Positions 1 through 3,501 of a stretch of DNA of 5,874 bases are shown piece by piece; within the stretch, counting starts at the first letter, position 1; each line of letters starts with the position of its first letter. A program made the position numbers and the translations under genes. The notes beneath the pieces are model-generated. The model was given only the letters and a program-made list of their open reading frames with translations. It did not search any database and had not been told where the DNA came from. This stretch comes from Saprospiraceae bacterium (GTDB lineage Bacteria; Bacteroidota; Bacteroidia; Chitinophagales; Saprospiraceae), in NCBI GenBank assembly GCA_023300255.1, contig JALZWC010000054.1, positions 1 through 5,874 on the forward strand, written 5' to 3'.

Positions 1-301
1 ATATCAGCCTCATTTTATTAAAATTGATGTAGAGGGAGGAGAATATCAAGTGCTAAAAGGAGCAATTCAAACCTTAAAAAGCTATCAACCTATTATAATA
101 TTTGAACATGGACTTGGGGCAGCAGATGTATATGGTACTACCCCTGAAATGATGTACGAGCTATTAGTAGAAGAATGTAGTATGCAGATTGGATTGATGG
201 AACATTGGTTGAAAGGTAAACCTTCCTTCTCCAAAGAAGCTTTTTGTCAACAGTTCTATGAAAACTTGAACTATTATTACATTGCATATCCTAAAGAATA
301 G
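1..301 (+). CDS. FkbM-family methyltransferase, C-terminal part (5' end outside window)
   Basis: The reading frame is open from base 2 to the TAG at 299-301, giving the last 99 residues of a longer protein. It begins with the motif FIKIDVEGGEYQVLKGA (visible residues 5-21), the signature of the FkbM/Methyltransf_21 family of SAM-dependent methyltransferases, followed by the usual beta-strand 'PIIIFEHG'. A GTG at base 50 is inside this conserved motif and is not the true start. FkbM-type enzymes methylate hydroxyl groups of small molecules or sugars and are common in polysaccharide and secondary-metabolite loci; the substrate here cannot be told. The N-terminal SAM-binding part lies upstream of the window. 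The stop codon is the first three bases of a long inverted repeat that fills the gap to the next, convergent gene. Family assignment is confident, exact role is not. Confidence 0.85.
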   Translation, partial: YQPHFIKIDVEGGEYQVLKGAIQTLKSYQPIIIFEHGLGAADVYGTTPEMMYELLVEECSMQIGLMEHWLKGKPSFSKEAFCQQFYENLNYYYIAYPKE

Positions 302-425
302 AAGTCAGAAATCAGATCGCTACGCTGTCAAATGTCAGACTTATGACGTTACCTAAGCACACGCAACATGGTCAACATCATACATCTCACTTCTGACAGC
401 GTAGCGATCTGACCTCTGACTTCTA
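299..425. repeat. Long inverted repeat filling a convergent intergenic gap
   Basis: The left arm 299-330 and right arm 394-425 are reverse complements at 30 of 32 positions (the two mismatches are adjacent, AA at 310-311 against the equivalent GG). The shared core is CAGATCGCTACGCTGTCA. Weaker complementarity continues inward for about 10 bases, and the remaining loop is about 60 bases. The left arm contains the stop codon of the methyltransferase gene and the right arm ends 2 bases before the stop of the exonuclease gene. Transcribed from either side it would fold into a very stable hairpin, so it may act as a bidirectional 3'-end or terminator structure, although there is no clear T-run. 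The sub-motif GTCAGA recurs within each arm. It looks like a dispersed palindromic repeat, but other genome copies cannot be seen here. Confidence 0.9.
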
Positions 426-427
426 CC

Positions 428-970
428 TCAATAATACCACTCATCAATATGGCAACAGAATATTTTAGCTAAATTAATAGCATCATCAATGGCTCTATGC
501 TGTGTGCCTGTAAATTCGTATCCTTCCTTAGTTAAAGCTTTATGTAACCCTCTAGGTTTAGATAATTTTTTTATCTCTTTATATTGACGTTTTAGGTCTA
601 GATAGTTATCTAACCAATCATAATCTAAATCATGAAGTTTAGAGTCGCCGATAAGAGCCGTCTGGTCAAACTTTCCCCAAGAACACAGTAAATAATCTTC
701 CTCCTCGATACCAATCCAGTCTTGAAATTCTTCAATTACCTCAGAAAAAGTACTCGCTCGCTTTACTTGATCTTGAGTAATAGTGGTTAGCTCTGTGCAA
801 AAAGAAGATAAACGAGGGTTAAGAATAGGTCGAATAAATTTATTAAAGGAACCAATTTCTTCTCCATAGCCATTTAATTTTAATGCCCCTATTTCAATGG
901 TCTCTTGTACATATCCAGGTGGGCGACCTAACCAGCAGGTAGCTTCTAAATCGTAGATTATAAAATTCAT
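428..970 (-). CDS. ERI1-like DEDDh 3'-5' exonuclease
   Basis: A 180-residue protein when started at the ATG at 970. The DEDDh exonuclease residues are all visible: D7 and E9 in IIYDLEATCW, D102 in SWGKFDQTAL, and H158 with D163 in HRAIDDAINLAKI. The stretch SSFCTELTTITQDQV and the DLEATCW motif resemble the ERI1/3'hExo/KapD branch more than DNA polymerase III epsilon or RNase T. Family members trim 3' ends of RNA (rRNA, histone mRNA or siRNA in eukaryotes); bacterial substrates are mostly unknown. An upstream in-frame ATG at 1057 would add 29 residues unlike the family before the first beta-strand, so I prefer 970, which puts the catalytic DLE near the N terminus as is usual. It stands alone on this strand, is convergent with the methyltransferase, and is divergent from the membrane peptide/endonuclease V unit. 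The active site is complete, so activity is expected. Confidence 0.88.
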   Translation of the reverse strand: MNFIIYDLEATCWLGRPPGYVQETIEIGALKLNGYGEEIGSFNKFIRPILNPRLSSFCTELTTITQDQVKRASTFSEVIEEFQDWIGIEEEDYLLCSWGKFDQTALIGDSKLHDLDYDWLDNYLDLKRQYKEIKKLSKPRGLHKALTKEGYEFTGTQHRAIDDAINLAKIFCCHIDEWYY

Positions 971-1008
971 TATTAGGTCTTTATAGTGTCGGAAAGAATC
1001 TATTGGTA

Positions 1009-1026
1009 TAAGAACGTATATTCTTA
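1009..1026. promoter_or_regulatory. Small dyad upstream of the exonuclease start
   Basis: TAAGAA (1009-1014) and TTCTTA (1021-1026) are perfect complementary arms around a 6-base spacer, 39-56 bases upstream of the chosen exonuclease start. It could be a transcription-factor site or a short hairpin in the leader. Chance is possible in such AT-rich DNA. I found no convincing Bacteroidota promoter (TTTG near -33, TAnnTTTG near -7) in the 971-1178 spacer. Confidence 0.2.
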
Positions 1027-1178
1027 GGATATTGTTTTTTAATATTCTTGGATACACCTATTTTATAAGGAAATCAAACTAGACTAATGTATTAACTTTT
1101 ACAACACCTTTTGAGACTAATAATAAAAAACTTCGTCTTAGAATTCAAACACAATTAATTACAGAATATCTTTTTAAT

Positions 1179-1280
1179 ATGAAAAAAGCATCCAAATTTC
1201 ATCCAATTCTTATCGGCTTGTTGTTCGCAATACCCACTACTCTTATATTAGGCTATATACTTTACTTAGGAAATAACTGA
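1179..1280 (+). CDS. Small single-pass membrane peptide (33 aa), unknown function
   Basis: ATG at 1179 to TGA at 1278-1280 encodes 33 residues: a basic N terminus (MKKASKFHP), one hydrophobic segment of about 22 residues (roughly 10-31, ILIGLLFAIPTTLILGYILY) and a short polar tail (GNN). This is the plan of a small integral membrane protein with the N terminus probably cytoplasmic by the positive-inside rule. The stop lies 8 bases before the start of the endonuclease V-like gene, same strand, suggesting co-transcription and perhaps translational coupling. No Shine-Dalgarno sequence is evident, as is common in Bacteroidota. I do not recognise the family. The lone proline in the hydrophobic segment and the lack of a signal-peptidase site argue against a cleaved signal peptide. 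It could be a chance ORF, but composition and position favour a real gene. Confidence 0.5.
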   Translation: MKKASKFHPILIGLLFAIPTTLILGYILYLGNN

Positions 1281-1288
1281 TTCAAAAA

Positions 1289-1792
1289 ATGATTGTAGCT
1301 ATAGATGTGCATTATAGAGCAGAGAAAGCTAAAGTGGTTGGTCTTTTGTTTGAAAACTGGCAAAGTAAATCCCCTATTGATACGTATGTTATTGAGATGT
1401 CAAAGGTTGCCCCATATGAACCTGGCTCTTTTTATAAACGAGAACTGCCTTGTATTTTAAAAATACTAGAATTGATAGATTTAACTGCTATTAAAGCAAT
1501 TATCGTAGATGGATATGTTTATTTGAGTGATGACTTTCGACCAGGATTGGGTTATTATTTATACCAAGAACTATCCGAGCGAATTCCTATAATAGGTCTT
1601 GCTAAAAGGTCCTTCCAAAATAATATAAAAAATGTTGTAGAAATTTTACGAGGTACTAGCAAAAATCCATTATATATAACCAGTGTTGGAATAGAGGTAA
1701 GTACAGCGGCGGCTCATATACAAGAAATGCATGGTTCTTTCAGAATGCCGACTTTACTACAAATTTTAGATACAGAGACCAAAAGACTCTAA
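1289..1792 (+). CDS. Short endonuclease V-like protein
   Basis: The 167 residues follow the order of endonuclease V motifs. IVAIDVHY has D6 where the first metal-binding Asp lies; PYEPGSFYKRELPCIL (42-57) matches the family's 'PYxPGxxxxRExP' motif with E52 as the second acid; IIVDGYVYL (71-79) has D74 as the third; IIGLAKRSF (101-109) matches 'GVAKxxL' with K106; and a C-terminal TSVGIEVSTA and RMPTLLQILD resemble the 'SPGHxxxxxxA' and 'RxPEPxRxAD' ends. Canonical Nfi is about 220 residues and cuts DNA or RNA one base 3' of deaminated adenine (inosine). This protein starts directly at the first catalytic strand, and the histidines usual in 'DGxGxAHPR' and 'SPGH' are replaced (VYLSDDFRP; SVGI). 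I recall similar short proteins in other Bacteroidota annotated as endonuclease V. Metal ligands are kept, so a nuclease role is plausible, but substrate may differ. It follows the small membrane peptide by 8 bp. Confidence 0.75.
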   Translation: MIVAIDVHYRAEKAKVVGLLFENWQSKSPIDTYVIEMSKVAPYEPGSFYKRELPCILKILELIDLTAIKAIIVDGYVYLSDDFRPGLGYYLYQELSERIPIIGLAKRSFQNNIKNVVEILRGTSKNPLYITSVGIEVSTAAAHIQEMHGSFRMPTLLQILDTETKRL

Positions 1793-1805
1793 AGTTTAGT
1801 CCTCA

Positions 1806-2324
1806 TTAATAGACCACTTCCCCTTTCCCTTTCTTCACCCATTTACTCCACGTTGTATCAAAACCATGAACTCTATTAGTCGTTTCACCATCATTATTGA
1901 CTACTTTTTGCCCTTCATTCATCCAACGGAATATACTGCCTTCTAAATTCTGAACATCCGTAAAACCTTCTTTTTGTAATTTTTCACCAATACGTTCACT
2001 TCGATAACCTACCGAACAATAGGTAACCACCGACTTATTCTTAGCTATTCCTTTTATTCGATCCATTGAAAAATCATCATAGCCCACCCATATTGCTCCA
2101 GGAATATGACTAATTTCAAATTCCTCTTTTTCCCGAGCATCTAACAATATTACGTCCTCTTTTACTTGGATCAATTCTTGGACGGTCATATCTTTCACCT
2201 TACCTTTAGCCATAAACAAAGCCATCTCATCAAATTCCTCTTGGGTAAATTGACCAGCGACTTTGGGTGCAGGAAAGCATTGTAAGAATAAGAAAGCTAA
2301 TAAAAAATAACTATATCGGTACAT
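1806..2324 (-). CDS. Exported rhodanese-domain protein
   Basis: A 172-residue protein. Residues 1-24 form a signal peptide: YRYSYFLLAFLFLQC is hydrophobic and a VAG|Q site follows at 24/25; C16 sits in a poor lipobox (FLQC), so a lipoprotein is possible but less likely. A single rhodanese domain covers about 45-142, with LLDAREKEEFEISHIPGA (60-77) and the active-site loop C103-S-V-G-Y-R-S109, then NLEGSIFRWMNEG (126-138). The catalytic Cys is present and the six-residue loop fits sulfur transfer rather than phosphatase activity. A short tail, VHGFDTTWSKWV, follows the domain. Export suggests a periplasmic job such as sulfur or persulfide handling; the substrate is unknown. Its stop lies 13 bp from that of the convergent endonuclease V-like gene, with no clear terminator between them. 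It is divergent from the acetyltransferase gene. Confidence 0.88.
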   Translation of the reverse strand: MYRYSYFLLAFLFLQCFPAPKVAGQFTQEEFDEMALFMAKGKVKDMTVQELIQVKEDVILLDAREKEEFEISHIPGAIWVGYDDFSMDRIKGIAKNKSVVTYCSVGYRSERIGEKLQKEGFTDVQNLEGSIFRWMNEGQKVVNNDGETTNRVHGFDTTWSKWVKKGKGEVVY

Positions 2325-2342
2325 AATTGTGATTTGATGTAT

Positions 2343-2378
2343 TGAAGTTGTTTAAAAATGAATTCTTAAACATCTTCA
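2343..2378. promoter_or_regulatory. Inverted repeat before the rhodanese gene
   Basis: The arms TGAAGTTGTTTAA (2343-2355) and TTAAACATCTTCA (2366-2378) are complementary at 12 of 13 positions around a 10-base loop. It lies 19-54 bases upstream of the rhodanese start in the divergent spacer. It could be a leader hairpin of that transcript or a dimeric regulator site. Seen directly; function inferred. Confidence 0.4.
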
Positions 2379-2382
2379 CAGT

Positions 2383-2401
2383 ATATGCTAGTTAAGCATA
2401 T
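2383..2401. promoter_or_regulatory. Second dyad in the divergent spacer
   Basis: ATATGCT (2383-2389) and AGCATAT (2395-2401) are perfect 7-base arms around a 5-base spacer, 54-72 bases before the acetyltransferase start and 59-77 bases before the rhodanese start. Size and spacing would suit a dimeric DNA-binding protein controlling one or both genes. No flanking gene is a recognisable regulator. Confidence 0.3.
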
Positions 2402-2455
2402 TATCCATTATTTGCTATCAAGAAAAGGAAATTTAGAAAAAATTAACATCAAAAT

Positions 2456-2977
2456 ATGTCTATTAAAACCATCATAACAACAGATAGGCTACGGTTAGAA
2501 GAAGCTACCTTTGAAGATGCCACTTTTTTTATCCAATTATTAAATAGTCCTAATTGGCTGGAACACATAGGCGATAGAAAAATAAATTCCGAAAATGAAG
2601 CAATTGAGTACATCCAACGTTCTCATGTTCACTTTTATAAAAAGTATGGTTTTGGTATGTATAAAGTGATCTTGAAAGAAAACAATCAACCTATAGGATT
2701 ATGCGGATTGGTAAAACGGGAAACACTCTCTGATTTTGATTTAGGATTTGCTATGCTACCTGCTTATGAAGGTTTCGGGTATACTTATGAGGCTTCAAAG
2801 AGGATGTTAAGCTATGCAATAACAGACTTAAATCTAACAAAAATTGTTGCGTTCACTACAAAAGAAAATACTAAATCTCAAAAGCTATTGCTCAAATTAG
2901 GCTTGCAATATGTAGACACTCGAAAAGTGTTGGACGAGGATATGGAATTCTTATTTTATCAAATTCTTCTCGAATAA
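2456..2977 (+). CDS. GNAT-family N-acetyltransferase (RimJ/RimL-like)
   Basis: A 173-residue protein of normal length for the family. The N terminus IITTDRLRLEEATFEDATFF (6-25) is the typical 'TxRLxLRxxxxxDA' opening of the Acetyltransf_3 (RimJ/RimL-like) group. Further hallmarks are NSPNWLEHIGDR (30-41), GFGMYKVILKENNQPIGLCGL (65-85), DLGFAMLPAYEGFGYTYEA (95-113) and TTKENTKSQKLLLKLGLQY (134-152). The acetyl-CoA pyrophosphate loop reads EGFGYTYEA instead of the common 'G-K-G-Y-A-T-E-A', keeping the two glycines (106 and 108). Members acetylate protein N termini, small amines or antibiotics; this sub-type is often of unknown substrate. The ATG at 2456 places the conserved strand right after the start; no Shine-Dalgarno site is evident. 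It is a single gene, divergent from the rhodanese gene and followed by about 520 bp of repeats. Confidence 0.9.
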   Translation: MSIKTIITTDRLRLEEATFEDATFFIQLLNSPNWLEHIGDRKINSENEAIEYIQRSHVHFYKKYGFGMYKVILKENNQPIGLCGLVKRETLSDFDLGFAMLPAYEGFGYTYEASKRMLSYAITDLNLTKIVAFTTKENTKSQKLLLKLGLQYVDTRKVLDEDMEFLFYQILLE

Positions 2978-3045
2978 GGGAGACGTGGAGTGAACACAGA
3001 GGCACAGAGTAAAATTTATACGAGGCTGTTCTATATTTATTGTCA

Positions 3046-3072
3046 CGCAGAATTCGCAGAAAACGCAGAAAG
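3046..3072. repeat. Tandem triplet of a 9-base unit CGCAGAAnn
   Basis: CGCAGAATT, CGCAGAAAA and CGCAGAAAG follow one another without gaps at 3046-3054, 3055-3063 and 3064-3072. It lies between the two direct copies of the CACAGAGG-type repeat and resembles that family in base composition (purine-rich with CGCAGA), but has a 9- rather than 8-base period. Confidence 0.8.
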
Positions 3073-3128
3073 TGTAAAATTTTGATTATCAACAAAGGGC
3101 AGCGTGGAGTAAAAATTAGAACATAAAA

Positions 3129-3171
3129 TCACGGAGGCATAGAGTAAATTTTATACTCTGTACCTCTGTGA
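3129..3171. repeat. Hairpin from the facing CACAGAGG-type copies
   Basis: TCACGGAGGCATAGAGTA (3129-3146) faces TACTCTGTACCTCTGTGA (3154-3171) with a 7-base loop. Fifteen of 18 positions are Watson-Crick pairs, and two of the other three could be G-U pairs in RNA from the plus strand. It lies about 150 bases after the acetyltransferase stop and could stop or protect its transcript. There is no T-run, so it is not a classical terminator. Confidence 0.7.
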
Positions 3172-3230
3172 CTAAGTGCCTGCGTTCTTTGGCTATGGTA
3201 TATACATAAGTATTTGGAGTTATAAAGTAA

Positions 3231-3262
3231 AACTAAGTCTAAGTTATAATTTAGACGTAGTT
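3231..3262. repeat. Short hairpin inside the MITE-like element
   Basis: AACTAAGTCTAA (3231-3242) and TTAGACGTAGTT (3251-3262) are complementary at 11 of 12 positions around an 8-base AT-rich loop. It lies on one side of the element only, making the element asymmetric. Confidence 0.6.
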
Positions 3263-3296
3263 AGTTCATAAATTTAAATGTTGTATTCAAACTTGG

Positions 3297-3409
3297 CTGT
3301 CGCCAATGACAGTTTTTTTTGAACGCTGAGACGCAGAGATGCAGAGACTTAGCTACATCTGACTCTGCATCTCTGCGTCTCCGCGTTCAATTTTTTTCAT
3401 TGGCGACAG
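3297..3409. repeat. Inner long hairpin with octamer repeats
   Basis: The outer arms CTGTCGCCAATGA (3297-3309) and TCATTGGCGACAG (3397-3409) match perfectly. After an interruption where both strands carry T-runs, 3319-3346 pairs with 3363-3390 at 27 of 28 positions. The paired stretch contains the octamers GAGACGCA, GAGATGCA and the degenerate GAGACTTA in tandem (3328-3351). It is less AT-rich than the surroundings. The T-run at 3313-3320 on the plus strand and the A-run facing it on the minus strand break the stem symmetrically. Looks like a palindromic element nested in the larger one. Confidence 0.85.
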
Positions 3410-3465
3410 TCAATCCTGAATACTTATGTATATACCATAGCGTTCCTTGGAAGGCAGGTTCTAAA

Positions 3466-3482
3466 ATGCATCTAGCTTGCAT
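3466..3482 (-). terminator. Weak candidate terminator after the BNR-repeat gene
   Basis: On the minus strand, ATGCA and TGCAT form a 5-base stem around AGCTAGA, followed directly by TTTT, about 20 bases after the stop of the large gene. The stem is short and AT-rich, so this is only a candidate. Confidence 0.2.
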
Positions 3483-3501
3483 CTTGGTATCTCCCTACCT
3501 C

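Larger units (their letters stand above)
2984..3171. repeat. Degenerate CACAGAGG-type repeat, two direct copies and one inverted
   Basis: The block CACAGAGGCACAGAGTAAAA and following bases (2995-3020) recurs as CACGGAGGCATAGAGTAAAT and following bases (3130-3155), matching at 23 of 26 positions. Both are preceded by a copy of CGTGGAGT (2984-2991 and 3103-3110). A third, inverted copy (3154-3171) pairs with the second. Inside a copy the unit CACAGAG repeats with an 8-base period. Repeats of this look are, to my knowledge, scattered through intergenic regions of many environmental bacteria; their function is unknown. Confidence 0.8.
3192..3441. mobile_element. MITE-like palindromic element, 250 bp, with 23-bp terminal inverted repeats
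   Basis: The ends 3192-3214 and 3419-3441 are perfect 23-base inverted repeats starting GCTATGGTATATACATAAG. Immediately outside are near-identical 8-base direct repeats, GTTCTTTG (3184-3191) and GTTCCTTG (3442-3449), as a target-site duplication would look after one mutation. Inside are a 12-base-arm hairpin (3231-3262) and a larger hairpin (3297-3409); no transposase is encoded. If one flank copy plus the element is removed, the remaining DNA reads CCTGCGTTCCTTGGAAGGCAGG, whose halves are complementary at 9 of 11 positions, suggesting insertion into an existing hairpin. The alternative is that the flanking CCTGC/GCAGG bases are just an imperfect extension of the inverted repeat and the structure was never mobile as a unit. 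Confidence 0.55.
2978..3501. other. Repeat-rich convergent spacer without genes
   Basis: About 520 bases lie between the acetyltransferase stop and the stop of the large BNR-repeat gene. No credible gene is present. The stretch holds CACAGAGG-type octamer repeats, a 9-base tandem triplet, and a nested palindromic element of 250 bp, each listed separately. The only ORFs reaching in are low-complexity translations of these repeats. Confidence 0.85.

Noticed and set aside
1081..1178. Bacteroidota-type promoter before the small membrane peptide
   Set aside because: A TTTTG at 1109-1113 and a TATCTTTT at 1167-1174 each resemble half of the consensus, but their spacing is wrong and the second is too close to the start codon.
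1779..1808. Terminator hairpin between the convergent endonuclease V-like and rhodanese genes
   Set aside because: GACT and AGTC could pair around CTCTAAAGTTT-like bases, but the stem is only 4 bases with mismatches and there is no T-run.
2892..3095. 67-codon minus-strand ORF
   Set aside because: It overlaps the 3' end of the well-supported acetyltransferase gene antisense and runs into the repeats; composition is not protein-like.
3192..3441. Insertion sequence with its own transposase
   Set aside because: The 250-bp interval has no credible coding sequence, so at most it is a non-autonomous element.
2978..3501. Possible CRISPR array in the repeat-rich spacer
   Set aside because: Repeats are inverted and degenerate with 8- or 9-base periods, without regularly spaced identical direct repeats and unique spacers; no cas genes nearby.
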